DNA of 64,000 nt from Bacteroidota bacterium (GCA_016702705.1 JADJDM010000002.1:186001-250000), one strand, 5' to 3'. Positions 20,909 to 31,176 are shown, numbered from the stretch's first letter. A program made the numbers and translations. The notes: generated by a model not told the origin, from the letters alone.

Positions 20909-22630
20909 TTAGTTGATAATTAGTTTGTTTACACTTTGCTTTTGTTCGTAATTGGTTTTAACGATGTACATCCCTTTTGGATAAGTATTTAAATCAATTA
21001 AACAAGTTGATTTGTTTATGTTTGTTTTATGAAACACTAATTTTCCTGTTAAATCAATTATTTGAATTTCATTTATCATTTCGTTTTTTGAATCAATTGT
21101 AAATGAACCATTCGTTGGATTTGGATAAAGCTCAATCATTGAATCATCTGCTTTATTATTTTTTATGCCAACAGTTCCTGATCCTGAACCAACATAATAG
21201 TTGTTGTAAACATCTTGAACTTGAGAACTGTTTAATGAATCATTCCAAAACATAACATCATCTAATGCGCCATTTAATGCAGTTAAATTTGCAGTTCCTT
21301 TGTAATACGCTCCAATTCTTGCAGGTCCTGTGTAGTAAGCAATTCCGCTTCCTGTTCCAGATTGTGCGCCAAGAGGTTGAATAACACCGTCAAGATAAAC
21401 TTGTGTGGTGAAAATTGAAGGAGAGAATGATGGTTTAAGTATAACAGCCAAGTGTCTCCATTGTGAATTTGCTGCCAATGTAGTTGTTGTAATGTAGGTG
21501 CGTCGTGATGTTGGTCCAGTTGAAACACCGTCACCTATTTGTACGGCAATATTACCTGTAGGTGTTAGTTGCACAAACATGCCTGAATACACATTTAGGT
21601 TATCATCATTAGTAAAAATTGGAGCAGTGCTTCCCAAAGCATCTACTTTTATCCATGTTGCAAATGACATTGGTAATGAACATTTAAAATTCCCACTTGG
21701 CTCTTGGACTTCAGCTGCACTTCCAGTAGATGTATTTAGTGCTTCATTATTTGCTAAGAGTCTATCTGTTTCGTATGAAGCACTTACTGTTACTCCGGAT
21801 GTATGATTGTAAATCGACCTGTCGCTAATGTTATTATTCATGTCGTAGTTTAATAAAAGTGTACTGCGATTTGAGTAATTAGTATAGTACAATGCTAAAA
21901 TTTCATCTTTAGTTAATGCAGCTCCAAAAAGGCTCACCTTATCAAGTTGACCATCTAATGTTTTGTTAGCCCCACCTTTGTTGTAGCCTCCAATTTTCCC
22001 TTCAGTTCCTGCTGCATTGGAGTATAGACACGAAATTGCACTTCCTGATGTGGTTGTAGATTTCGCAAATCCATTTACGTATACTGTAGCTGAACTTGTA
22101 TTGTGATAAACAACTGCTATATGATACCATTCATTTAAAGAGATTGTACTTGATGCAGTTTGGAATGATTTTCTTGATGTAGAACCAGCCGCAGTATTGT
22201 TTCCGTAGCTTGCAAATACTGCCCCAGTTGGAAGAACTTCTACCCACAATCCAGAATAGTTTGTAGGATGATCTTCGGTTGTGAAGATTGGACTTGAAGG
22301 TGTTCCATAACTATTCAGTTTTACCCAAGCAGAAATTGTTGCAGGGAAAGATATTTTGTAATTGCCAGCAATATTTGTGAGTGAGATACTTCCAGGAGTT
22401 CCGTTACCAGATAATAGAGCAGCTGCATTTGTGTTGCCCCACTTATCACTTCCATAACTTACTGCTCCATTAAGTAATGTAGTTTGGTTTTGTGTTGATG
22501 AATCTGCAATTCCATTTTCAAAATCTAATGCTAGTTTTAAATCATGCTGCACTTGGGCAAAACTGGATATTGAAATTAACGTTCCAATTGCAATAGCTTT
22601 CATTCTTTTTGTAAGTAAATTTGTTTTCAT
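20909..22630 (-). CDS. secreted protein with two LamG domains and T9SS type A sorting domain
   Basis: 573 residues. A signal peptide (AIAIGTLISISSFAQ) precedes two LamG-like domains of about 220 residues each, both with a closing LDGQLDKVSLFGAALTKDE or LNGALDDVMFWNDSLN strand and YHIAVVYHN / WRHLAVILKP cores. The C-terminus is a type A T9SS sorting signal (YPNPTNGSFTID, KGMYIVKTNYEQ). The second start candidate (Met10) cannot be excluded. The gene sits between a giant adhesin and a LamG lipoprotein on the same strand. A role in binding glycans at the cell surface is inferred from the domains. Confidence 0.88.
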   Translation of the reverse strand: MKTNLLTKRMKAIAIGTLISISSFAQVQHDLKLALDFENGIADSSTQNQTTLLNGAVSYGSDKWGNTNAAALLSGNGTPGSISLTNIAGNYKISFPATISAWVKLNSYGTPSSPIFTTEDHPTNYSGLWVEVLPTGAVFASYGNNTAAGSTSRKSFQTASSTISLNEWYHIAVVYHNTSSATVYVNGFAKSTTTSGSAISCLYSNAAGTEGKIGGYNKGGANKTLDGQLDKVSLFGAALTKDEILALYYTNYSNRSTLLLNYDMNNNISDRSIYNHTSGVTVSASYETDRLLANNEALNTSTGSAAEVQEPSGNFKCSLPMSFATWIKVDALGSTAPIFTNDDNLNVYSGMFVQLTPTGNIAVQIGDGVSTGPTSRRTYITTTTLAANSQWRHLAVILKPSFSPSIFTTQVYLDGVIQPLGAQSGTGSGIAYYTGPARIGAYYKGTANLTALNGALDDVMFWNDSLNSSQVQDVYNNYYVGSGSGTVGIKNNKADDSMIELYPNPTNGSFTIDSKNEMINEIQIIDLTGKLVFHKTNINKSTCLIDLNTYPKGMYIVKTNYEQKQSVNKLIIN

Positions 22631-22647
22631 ATTTTGTTTTTAATAAG

Positions 22648-22684
22648 CCGTTCAAATAACTTATTGTAAAAGTTATTTGAACGG
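22648..22684 (-). terminator. hairpin between the giant adhesin and the LamG gene
   Basis: A perfect 15-bp stem (CCGTTCAAATAACTT / AAGTTATTTGAACGG) with a 7-nt loop follows the stop at 22692. No strong T-run follows on the minus strand, so partial read-through into the LamG genes is likely. Confidence 0.6.
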
Positions 22685-22691
22685 TCTTTTG

Positions 22692-25600
22692 TTATTTTGT
22701 AATCACTATTTTCTCGTTCACATTTAATCCAATTAAATAATATACCCCATTTGATATAGTATCTAAGTTGATTTGATTTTTAGTTCCTGACTTTAATTCA
22801 AACGAACTAATTGTTTCACCTAATAAATTGATGATTTTATACATGTTAGTTTTATCTACTTCAATTGTGAACTCACCATTATTTGGATTAGGGTAAATTG
22901 TTATCCCAACTGATTTTTCATTATTTTGTTTTATACCAATGTTGTTTAAAGTATAACATGAAGAAGTATCAGGACAAGAACCTGGGTCAACAATTACCGC
23001 AAAGCTTCCATTTGAGATTGGTGTATATGATTGATTAGTTTCGCCTACAATTGGCTGATTACCATTGTTGCAATCAATCCATTGGTATGAAGCACCAGCT
23101 AGGTTTGCAGTGTACGTTCCATTTAAACCTGTTACTGTTGTATCTGCACCTACAGAAATGCTTACTTGTTGTATTCTAAAATTTGGTATTGCGCAATAAT
23201 CATTGTTTACTAATACTGCAACAATTGTATCATTGTTGTTTAATGAAGCATTGCTATAATTGGTAACTCCTGAAGTAAGGAAGTTTTGTGAGTTGTTTAC
23301 TTGATACCAAGCAAATATTGGTGCTGTTCCTCCGCCAGAATAAGTAAGATTAAAATTCACATTCTCCCCAACACAAATCACCGAATCAGAAATGGTCATG
23401 CTTAATTGTGGCACAACTGTTTGTGTAACTCCAATAATAATGCTGTCACTAACCGATGTTTGGTTTGTTAAGCAAACATCACTACTAGTAATCATACATT
23501 CAACTTCATCTCCAGTACTTAAACTTCCTGTTACAAATGCAGTTGAATCTGTTCCAGCTGGTAATCCATTTACTAACCAAGTATAAGTTGGATTGTTTCC
23601 TACATTATATGCATTTGCATTAAAAATAATTGTATCAGTGCTGCAAATAGATGTATTAGCTGTGTTAATGTAAATGGAAGCAGATTGACCAGGGTTACCT
23701 ACCGTCATTGTTATAAAATTACTAGTGTCTTCTATAATTGCACCGCACGCAGAAATTGAAGTAACTATACAATAAAATGCATCATTGTTTGCAAGTGAAA
23801 ATGTTGAATATTCGCTTGTAGTTGCCCCACTAATGGCAGAACCATTTATGAACCATTGGTAAGATGTGCTGTTTGCAGTTCCCGAAACTACTGAATTAAA
23901 TGTGACTGGTGTTCCTTGACAAATGCTTGATGAAGTGGCATTAACTACATTGGTGTTTCCTGCGGTTGATAAAACGCTTGCTGTGTAGTTTAGTGTTAAA
24001 GAAGAAGGTGATACACAAGTTCCAATTGCACTTAATACACAAGAAATATTATCTCCATTTGTTAAGTTAGTTAAACTAATACTATCATTTGTGCTGATTG
24101 GATTTCCATTTAATGTCCATTGATAAGTTGGAGCTAGTTCTCCGAAATTGGCTGCAAGTGCATTCAAATGAAGTGTATCCGAATCACAAATTGTATTTTG
24201 TGTTGTATGTATTGATGCACTTGGAATACTAGTGTTGTTAATTGTCATAATAATTCCATTGCTTGTTGCGTCAAACGGGCAAGCAACATCTGGAGAAATA
24301 ACACATGTTACAACATCGCCTGTTCCGATTTCAGTTGCAGTATAGGTTGTACTATTTGTTCCAACATTATTGCCATTAATTTTCCATTGATAAACAGGCG
24401 AAGTGCCACCATTTGTTGGCGTTGCAGTAAAACTGATTACAGTACCTGAACAAGTTGGGTTAGCGGGTGTTGATATTAAAACTCCACTTGGACTTAATGC
24501 ATTAACAACTGCTGTTATCGAATTACTTGATACCGTTGAAGGAGAAGCACAAGGATCTAAAGAAGTTATAGTGCATGAATATACTTCTCCGTTAAGCGCA
24601 CTTGTTGTATTGTAGGTTAAGCTTGTTGCACCTGGAATATTTGTGCCATTCACCTTCCATTGATAGCTTGGATTTAAACCGCCATTTGTACCAACAGCAC
24701 TTAGTTTTAATGAATCACCTTGACAAATTGTTGATTGTATTGCACTCACAATAATAGATGGATTAACAACTCCAGTTACATTTATTGTTAACGAGTTACT
24801 GGTTGCAGTTGTTGGAGATGCACAAGCATTGCTCGATGTCATAACACAGGTGATAACTGAACCGTTTGTTAAAGCATTGCTTGAGTAGGTTGATGAAGTT
24901 GCTCCACCAATATTGTTTCCGTTTAGTTTCCATTGATAGGTTGGTGTTGTACCTCCAAAAGTTGGAGTAGCAGTGAAGTTAATTGTTGTTCCTGGGCAAA
25001 TGGTAGTTTGACTTGCAGCGATTACAGTCGTTGGCGCTACTGAACCAATTGAAATTACAATTGCATTACTTGTAGCGGCTGAACCAGCGCATGCTGCATT
25101 AGATGTAACAACGCAAGTTATCGAAGAGCCGTTTACAAGTGAAGAAGATGTGTAGGTTGATGAAGTTGCTCCACCTATATTATTTCCATTTAATTTCCAT
25201 TGGTATGTTGGAGATGTTCCCGCATTTGTAGGGGTAGCTGTAAAAGTTACAGGTAATCCTGGGCAAGTTGATGTAGTAGATGAAGTAATGCTTGCTGTTG
25301 GGTTTTGGATTGGACTCACTGTCATTGCAACTGCGTTACTCGTTGCTGTTGGTGATGTTAAACAAGTTCCATTTGAAGTTACAACACACGTTACAGATGA
25401 ATTATTTAATAATGTACTAGATGAAAAAGTGGATGTTGAAGTATTTCCTCCTTGGTTTGTACCATTTACTTTCCATTGATATAAAGGACTCGCACCACCA
25501 CCTGTTGCATTTGCAACAAAACTTGCATTTGTGCCAGCACAAATAGTAGTTGTAGGAGTTGTAACAGAAACCATTGGAGTAGTAGATGAGTTTACAATTA

Positions 25601-27599
25601 CAACAATTGGATTACTTGTTACCGTAGTTGTCGTTCTGCAAGCAGCATTCGAATTCATTACACAAGTGATTGTGTTTGTACCAACAGGCATTGTGGTTGT
25701 TGAATAGGTGGCCGATGTTTGTCCGCTAATTGGTGTTCCATTTAATTGCCATTGGTAAGTTGGTGTTCCGCCGTTTGTTTGGCTAGTTGCAAAACTTAAT
25801 GCAGTTCCAGAGCAAACTGTTGATGGTGATGTTGTACTAGCTGAAATAGTTGGTGTAACTGCACTTCCAGCAACGGTAACAATAATTTCTGTTCTTGTTG
25901 ATGTGCCACATGAATTACTAGCTTGCACAAAATACGAAGTTGTTGAGCTTGGTGTTACCGTTTTAGTTAAACCAGAAGAAGTTTGTAAACCTGCAGTTGC
26001 ATTAGCATACCATGAAAAAGTTGAGCCTGATTGGTCCGCAACAGATAGAGTTGTTGAGGCGCCTCCGCAAATACTTAAATCACCAACTAAGGTTGTATTA
26101 ATTGGTGGCACAGGCATTGAACAAGGAGTGTACTTTGCTAAGAAAGCATCGTTTAAACCTATGCTCGAAAGCACATTAGTTCCTGTAGATGGATTAAAGT
26201 CAACATTAGAAGATTGAATTGTACCTGCAATAAATATATCGCCTGAAGTTTTATTTACAATAACATCATTAACTGCCTCATCACTCTGCCCAGCAATTTT
26301 TTGTAAGTTTCCTGTAAAGGCGCCAGTATTGTCTAGTTTTAATAAGTAACCATCTTTGCCACCTATGGATGTTGAATTACTTACACCTGACCCTGGATTA
26401 AAATCAACTGCGCCACTGTAGTATCCGCCAATATATATATTTCCAGTATTGTCTAAATCCACTGCGGTTGGAATACATTCTTGGTAGATTCCTTTAGCCC
26501 ATTGTGCCACGCCAGCAGAATTGAATTTTGCAACCCAACCTCTATTTTGATAACCACCATTTGGATTTAAGGTTATAGCACCAATATGAATGTTTAAGTT
26601 AAAGTAACCAACTAAATAATAATTATTCGCAGCATCAATTTCAATGTCTGCAATAATGTTTGTGTAAATTGGAGCTGAACTGTTATTTTGATGAGCAATG
26701 AATCCAACATCTTTTAGAACTGTATTGTTAGCAGCGCTAAGTTCAATTAAAATTGCTCTATTGTAATTTTCTTGACCACCTGGAAAAACATCATCATAAT
26801 GTAAGTATCCAGTTACAAAAATGTCGTTAGTCGAATTCACTTTTACTCTTGTGAAAATGTATTCAGTTAATCTACTCGAGTGATTATTATTTGCTCTTTG
26901 ATAATTGCTTACATAATTTCCAGCACTGTTTAGTTTTAAAACAAAACCAAAGGTGTTTGGACCAGATAAACCTGATGAGGAACCAAGTCCTGTTAAGTTT
27001 GTAGTGCCTGCTCCTGGGTCAATGTCCAATGTTGTTGCATTAGAGTGTCCAACAACAATAATATTGTTATTTCCATCTAATACTATATCTCTGATTTTTT
27101 CATCATAAGCGCTTCCAATTGTTTTATACCATAATAAATCACCAGTTGGATTTAGTTTAACAATGAAACCATCAAACTGCTGACCACCTGTTGCGATTGA
27201 GGTTGTTGTACTACCTGGATCAACATCCATTTCACTTTTGTAATATCCCGAAATGTAAACGTTTAAAGAAGCATCTGTAACTACTCCTGATATATATGAT
27301 TCTCCTGATGCACTAAAAAAAGATTTTGCCCAAATTAAAGCCCCTGCTGATGTGTAACTTGCTACATAAGCATTGTAGCCTGACCCTGAAGTTAAAGCAG
27401 TGGTCCCTGTTCCTGGATCAAAATCAACTGTTCCTTTAAAATGCCCAGCAGTAAATGATTTACCACTTGTTTGGTCTAAATAAACACGTGTTCCAATTTG
27501 TTCCGAGGCGTCGCCAAATTTATTGGCCCATTGATAAGTTTGTGCATTTCCCGCAATAAAAGCACCAAATAGTGCTATCTGAAGTAAGATTTTTTTCAT
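22692..27599 (-). CDS. giant T9SS type A adhesin: DFDPG repeats plus ten Ig-like repeats
   Basis: 1635 residues, uninterrupted. The signal peptide (MKKILLQIALFGAFIAGNAQ) leads into about 480 residues of propeller-like repeats with VDFDPGTGTTAL, LDIDPGAGTTNLTG, VDFNPGSGVSNSTS and YISGYYKSE/YIGGYYSGA strands. Next come an Ig-like domain and about ten Ig-like repeats of about 82 residues centred on TYQWKLNGNNIGG and ending ITCVVTSNAAC. A type A sorting domain (IYPNPNNGEFTIEVD...NGVYYLIGLN) closes the protein. The repeats in the middle are close enough to recombine. Very long Ig/propeller stalks of this sort act as surface adhesins or filaments in T9SS bacteria; no ligand can be assigned. Confidence 0.92.
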   Translation of the reverse strand: MKKILLQIALFGAFIAGNAQTYQWANKFGDASEQIGTRVYLDQTSGKSFTAGHFKGTVDFDPGTGTTALTSGSGYNAYVASYTSAGALIWAKSFFSASGESYISGVVTDASLNVYISGYYKSEMDVDPGSTTTSIATGGQQFDGFIVKLNPTGDLLWYKTIGSAYDEKIRDIVLDGNNNIIVVGHSNATTLDIDPGAGTTNLTGLGSSSGLSGPNTFGFVLKLNSAGNYVSNYQRANNNHSSRLTEYIFTRVKVNSTNDIFVTGYLHYDDVFPGGQENYNRAILIELSAANNTVLKDVGFIAHQNNSSAPIYTNIIADIEIDAANNYYLVGYFNLNIHIGAITLNPNGGYQNRGWVAKFNSAGVAQWAKGIYQECIPTAVDLDNTGNIYIGGYYSGAVDFNPGSGVSNSTSIGGKDGYLLKLDNTGAFTGNLQKIAGQSDEAVNDVIVNKTSGDIFIAGTIQSSNVDFNPSTGTNVLSSIGLNDAFLAKYTPCSMPVPPINTTLVGDLSICGGASTTLSVADQSGSTFSWYANATAGLQTSSGLTKTVTPSSTTSYFVQASNSCGTSTRTEIIVTVAGSAVTPTISASTTSPSTVCSGTALSFATSQTNGGTPTYQWQLNGTPISGQTSATYSTTTMPVGTNTITCVMNSNAACRTTTTVTSNPIVVIVNSSTTPMVSVTTPTTTICAGTNASFVANATGGGASPLYQWKVNGTNQGGNTSTSTFSSSTLLNNSSVTCVVTSNGTCLTSPTATSNAVAMTVSPIQNPTASITSSTTSTCPGLPVTFTATPTNAGTSPTYQWKLNGNNIGGATSSTYTSSSLVNGSSITCVVTSNAACAGSAATSNAIVISIGSVAPTTVIAASQTTICPGTTINFTATPTFGGTTPTYQWKLNGNNIGGATSSTYSSNALTNGSVITCVMTSSNACASPTTATSNSLTINVTGVVNPSIIVSAIQSTICQGDSLKLSAVGTNGGLNPSYQWKVNGTNIPGATSLTYNTTSALNGEVYSCTITSLDPCASPSTVSSNSITAVVNALSPSGVLISTPANPTCSGTVISFTATPTNGGTSPVYQWKINGNNVGTNSTTYTATEIGTGDVVTCVISPDVACPFDATSNGIIMTINNTSIPSASIHTTQNTICDSDTLHLNALAANFGELAPTYQWTLNGNPISTNDSISLTNLTNGDNISCVLSAIGTCVSPSSLTLNYTASVLSTAGNTNVVNATSSSICQGTPVTFNSVVSGTANSTSYQWFINGSAISGATTSEYSTFSLANNDAFYCIVTSISACGAIIEDTSNFITMTVGNPGQSASIYINTANTSICSTDTIIFNANAYNVGNNPTYTWLVNGLPAGTDSTAFVTGSLSTGDEVECMITSSDVCLTNQTSVSDSIIIGVTQTVVPQLSMTISDSVICVGENVNFNLTYSGGGTAPIFAWYQVNNSQNFLTSGVTNYSNASLNNNDTIVAVLVNNDYCAIPNFRIQQVSISVGADTTVTGLNGTYTANLAGASYQWIDCNNGNQPIVGETNQSYTPISNGSFAVIVDPGSCPDTSSCYTLNNIGIKQNNEKSVGITIYPNPNNGEFTIEVDKTNMYKIINLLGETISSFELKSGTKNQINLDTISNGVYYLIGLNVNEKIVITK

Positions 27600-27824
27600 A
27601 TAAAATTATTGAATTATGATATAAAGTTAGATTTAGTAAGGCTTTTGGTTGAAGTGTTTATATATGCGGGGCACTATCTTTAACGAACGTAGTGTTTTAA
27701 CTAATGAGCGTTTTTATGAAAACCTGTATTTTAGGTTTTTGCAGAATTAATCGGGGATATTTATTGTTTCGGCTTTTATTTTTCGTGGTTTGGCAAATTA
27801 ACTAAATGTTGTTTTTTATAAATC

Positions 27825-27857
27825 AAAAGGCAGAATTTCAAAGAAATTCTGCCTTTT
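27825..27857 (-). terminator. terminator of the beta-flower protein gene
   Basis: A perfect 14-bp stem (AAAAGGCAGAATTT / AAATTCTGCCTTTT) with a 5-nt loop and a T-run in the 3' arm lies 25 nt past the stop codon. The symmetric A/T arms allow bidirectional action. The rest of 27600-27881 contains no feature I can support. Confidence 0.8.
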
Positions 27858-27881
27858 GTGTAATTATTAAATATTGAATTA

Positions 27882-28259
27882 TTACTTATTTCCTTTTACT
27901 ATAAACCACCATAGTGCAACATATACAGCTTCAGGCTTCGAACCTGATATTGCACTCGTCACATCGCTCATCTTTGCAATAGTACTTCCACTTGAATTGT
28001 TAATGTCGTTACCAGATATTTTAAGAACAGTTGAACCATTTGCGTTGCTAATTGTTTTTCCGTCGCTATCAACTTTTCCAATAGTTGAGCCATTAGCGTT
28101 ACTTACTGTTCTTCCGTCGCTATCAATTTTGCCTACTGTAGAGCCGTTTGAATTACTGATAGTTCTTCCATTACTATCCATTTTGTATTGGGCCATTCCA
28201 ATAGTTGAAATCATTGTAAATGCTACAATAGCAAACATTGTTTTAATACTTTTTTTCAT
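27882..28259 (-). CDS. secreted short-repeat protein, probable 5-fold beta-flower type
   Basis: 125 residues. A signal peptide (AIVAFTMISTIGMAQ) is followed by 18-residue repeats of the form KIDSDGRTVSNANGSTIG, at least three near-perfect and two degenerate, and a hydrophobic aromatic C-terminus (VYVALWWFIVKGNK). Repeat length and aromatic tail resemble the small 5-fold beta-flower proteins of Bacteroidota, whose function is not established. This assignment is from memory of the family pattern, not a search. The gene is a single transcription unit with its own terminator. Confidence 0.7.
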   Translation of the reverse strand: MKKSIKTMFAIVAFTMISTIGMAQYKMDSNGRTISNSNGSTVGKIDSDGRTVSNANGSTIGKVDSDGKTISNANGSTVLKISGNDINNSSGSTIAKMSDVTSAISGSKPEAVYVALWWFIVKGNK

Positions 28260-28446
28260 AATTTTTCGTTTTAAATGATTTTTTTTTATGCAAAGCGTAA
28301 GAGTAATTTAATTACGCGTAAATTTTCTCACATAAATGTAAAGAATGAAAAATAGAAATTATACTCACTTTAACGAGCGTTGAATTGTTTTTTATAAACG
28401 TAGATGAAATGAAGAAGAGTGTTTTCTTAATCTTATGAAAGCTTAT

Positions 28447-29181
28447 TTAGCATTTCCATAATTTCTTCTTTTTTCTTACTGATACTGGAATTTGTTGATT
28501 GTTTTCCATAATAAGCATTCCGCCATCAGCCTTATCAAAACGAGTAATACGACGGATGTTGATCAAATACGAACGATGTGGCCTTGCAAAACCTAGTGAT
28601 TCTAGTAAGTCCTCGTATTCTTTTAAGTTTTTAGAAATCGTAATTTTTTGATTGCCTTGTAAATAAAAAGTAGTGTAAGGCCCGTCAGCCATACAATAAA
28701 TAATATCAGCAAGTTTTATAACGTAAATAGATTCGCTATCTTTTAAAATCATTTTACGCTCGGCAAAAGCCATTGTACCTAAGCTTTCTTGCAGGTTTTT
28801 GTATTGCGCTTCAATGCTTTTTGATTGAATGTTTTTTTGTGCTTTACTTACACAAGCAATTAATTCTTCGGGGTCAATTGGTTTTAATAAAAAATCAATT
28901 GCACTCATTTTAAATGCATTTACCGCATATTTATCATGTGCGGTAATAAATACTAATTGAAAATTAATGGAGCTTAATTGTTTTACTAAATCAAAGCCAG
29001 TTCCATCATCCATCTCTACATCTAAAAAAACAATGTCGGGCTGTAATCGTTGTAGCTCAATTAATCCAGAGCTTACACCAGTTGCGAAATGAATAGATTT
29101 AATGTTGGGGCAAAACCGCTCTAGTTGCTTAATTAAGCCATTACGAATTTTTTCTTCATTATCTATTATTAGCGCTTTCAT
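28447..29181 (-). CDS. LytTR-family response regulator, C-terminal tail altered by a frameshift
   Basis: 244 residues as read. The receiver domain (1-120) has D7, phosphoacceptor D54 in IVFLDVEMDDGTGFD and the KPID loop near 105. The LytTR DNA-binding domain (about 145-244) has IVKLADIIYCMADGPYTTFY and FARPHRSYLINIRRI. The end reads VRKKKKLWKC instead of the expected VRKKEEIMEMLNK-type tail. One more A in the run 28469-28474 restores that tail and moves the stop to 28433-28435, giving 249 residues. The gene follows its sensor kinase by 54 nt, forming a LytS/LytR-type two-component pair. The target genes are unknown. Confidence 0.88.
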   Translation of the reverse strand: MKALIIDNEEKIRNGLIKQLERFCPNIKSIHFATGVSSGLIELQRLQPDIVFLDVEMDDGTGFDLVKQLSSINFQLVFITAHDKYAVNAFKMSAIDFLLKPIDPEELIACVSKAQKNIQSKSIEAQYKNLQESLGTMAFAERKMILKDSESIYVIKLADIIYCMADGPYTTFYLQGNQKITISKNLKEYEDLLESLGFARPHRSYLINIRRITRFDKADGGMLIMENNQQIPVSVRKKKKLWKC

Positions 29182-29235
29182 TCAATACAAAGTTATAACA
29201 ATATGTAATTACTCGCAAAGTATTTTTACGTGTGC

Positions 29236-31125
29236 CTACTCTTGATTTATAATAGGTAAGAAAATAACGACCTGAGTTCCTTTGTTTTCATGAGTTGTAA
29301 GCTCGAAGTGGCCATCAGTTTTATACTGTTTATTTAATAAATACAAACGGTCGTTTATTATCTGAGTTGCTCTTGATGGATATCCTTTATGTTTGCTACC
29401 TGGATTAAATCCTTTTCCATTGTCGTTGCAGCTTATTTTTATTTTGTTGTTTTCAGTTTCAAATTTTATTTCCAAAATCCCTTCCGTTTTCAAATCTTTA
29501 AAACCATGTTCTATAGAGTTTTCCACAAAAGGTTGTAATAACATACTAGGAATGTTTACTCTGTCAGTATCAATATCATCTGAAACAGTAATGGTATAGC
29601 TAAACTTATTGTCATAACGCATTTGTTGGATGTCTAAATAGCTTGTAATAAATTCTATTTCATCTTCAATAGGAATTAACTCGTTGTAAGTACTTTCTAA
29701 TGATTGCCGCATGATTTTCGAAAATTTTGAAATCATAATAGCAGATTTTCCCGCGTCTTCTTCTTCTAAAATCATAGTTTGTATAGAGGCTAATACATTA
29801 AAGAAAAAATGTGGATTCATTCTTGCTCTGTTTAAACGCTGCTCCGTTTCCATTTTTTGTAGTTTGCTTTTTATTACCGACTGACGGTAAAAGAAAACTA
29901 CAGCTATCAATACAAATGCAATGGCAACTACAATTCCAATTAAAGATTTTAAGCGCAAGCTATCAATTTCTTTTCCTTTATTTAGGATGTCTTTTTCAAA
30001 TGCTAGTTTATTAATTTGTTTTTCGTTTTCGACCTTGTTGTATTTTTGTTCAATATCATTAATTACTTTAAATTTATCTACATTGCGAATACTATCCCTT
30101 ATTTTAGTGTAGTTCTCATGATAAAATAAAGAAGCGGAAAAATTATTTCTTAGTTTTTCTACTTCATATAATCGTTCATAGGTGTTCGCAATTGATAAAA
30201 TATCGTTTTCTAAGCGGGCATGTATAAGCGCTGAGTCTCCAAATGTTTTTGCAATGTTATAATTTTTTAGTTCAATGTATGCATCACATTTTTTAAGAAA
30301 TACTGACATGCAAAAACGGTGGTCCCTGTTTCTATCCAAAAACATCAAAGCACTATCGGTGTATAATAACATCGTTTTGAATTCATCTTCAATAAATGAA
30401 ATGCCTGCTAGAACTGAGTAGCATTGAGCAGTTTCAGTTCTTAATTTGAATTTTTTAGATAGTTTAATTGTGAGTGCACTCGTTTTTTTTAAACTATCAA
30501 TATATTTAAGGTCTTGTGTAATATCATACCAAACTCCAAAATGCCCCTGCATATTCGATAAAATCCGAACCTCCCTATTTACATCATTTAACGAGCGAGC
30601 AATCACCAATGCTTTTCTATCGTAATCGATAGATTTATCAGATTGCTGCATTTTATTGAGTAAGGTTGCCAAATTCATTAGCGCATAATATTGCCCCAAT
30701 AAATCATTTTCTTCTGAAGCTAACTCTTGAGATTTTATAAGTTGAGGAACTGCACTATCGAATTTGGTTTTTTTCATAAGCAAAAAGCCATTTTGTAAAT
30801 GGTATTTTGCTTGGTTTGTTTTACATTTACTTTTATAAACTAAATCTTTTAGCAGTGCTAAACAGGAGTCGGCCGATTCAAATTTTGCTTGCAATGAGAA
30901 AAGTTCGGATTGAAGCTGTAGTTGTTCAATTTTGCAATTAATGTTATTTATATTTATTTTGGTCAGTTCTTTATTTGCTATAACGTAATCCTTTTGGTTT
31001 AGCAACTGATGGATTAATTCGATTTTGTTTTTCTCAGAGTCGCATTTGCAGCTGTTTTGTCCAGCTGCAATTGAGCTGAATAGTAATAATAGAACTGAGA
31101 AAATTAATCTAAAAGTCGAGAACAT
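29236..31125 (-). CDS. LytS-type sensor histidine kinase with TPR input region
   Basis: 629 residues. A signal peptide is followed by about 340 residues of TPR-like helices with several cysteines near the start (NSCKCDSE), a coiled coil and one transmembrane helix (LIGIVVAIAFVLIAVVFFY, about 393-411). The cytoplasmic part has the His_kinase box RMNPHFFFNVLASIQ with phosphorylated H439, the N-box NSIEHGFKDL and the G-box DNGKGFNPG. The TPR part is placed in the periplasm, so the input is probably a protein or peptide partner. It signals to the LytTR regulator just downstream. Confidence 0.92.
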   Translation of the reverse strand: MFSTFRLIFSVLLLLFSSIAAGQNSCKCDSEKNKIELIHQLLNQKDYVIANKELTKININNINCKIEQLQLQSELFSLQAKFESADSCLALLKDLVYKSKCKTNQAKYHLQNGFLLMKKTKFDSAVPQLIKSQELASEENDLLGQYYALMNLATLLNKMQQSDKSIDYDRKALVIARSLNDVNREVRILSNMQGHFGVWYDITQDLKYIDSLKKTSALTIKLSKKFKLRTETAQCYSVLAGISFIEDEFKTMLLYTDSALMFLDRNRDHRFCMSVFLKKCDAYIELKNYNIAKTFGDSALIHARLENDILSIANTYERLYEVEKLRNNFSASLFYHENYTKIRDSIRNVDKFKVINDIEQKYNKVENEKQINKLAFEKDILNKGKEIDSLRLKSLIGIVVAIAFVLIAVVFFYRQSVIKSKLQKMETEQRLNRARMNPHFFFNVLASIQTMILEEEDAGKSAIMISKFSKIMRQSLESTYNELIPIEDEIEFITSYLDIQQMRYDNKFSYTITVSDDIDTDRVNIPSMLLQPFVENSIEHGFKDLKTEGILEIKFETENNKIKISCNDNGKGFNPGSKHKGYPSRATQIINDRLYLLNKQYKTDGHFELTTHENKGTQVVIFLPIINQE

Positions 31126-31176
31126 TTTGTTTGAAGCTTATCCTTAAAATCTTATTTATAGAAATTAAGACTATAT

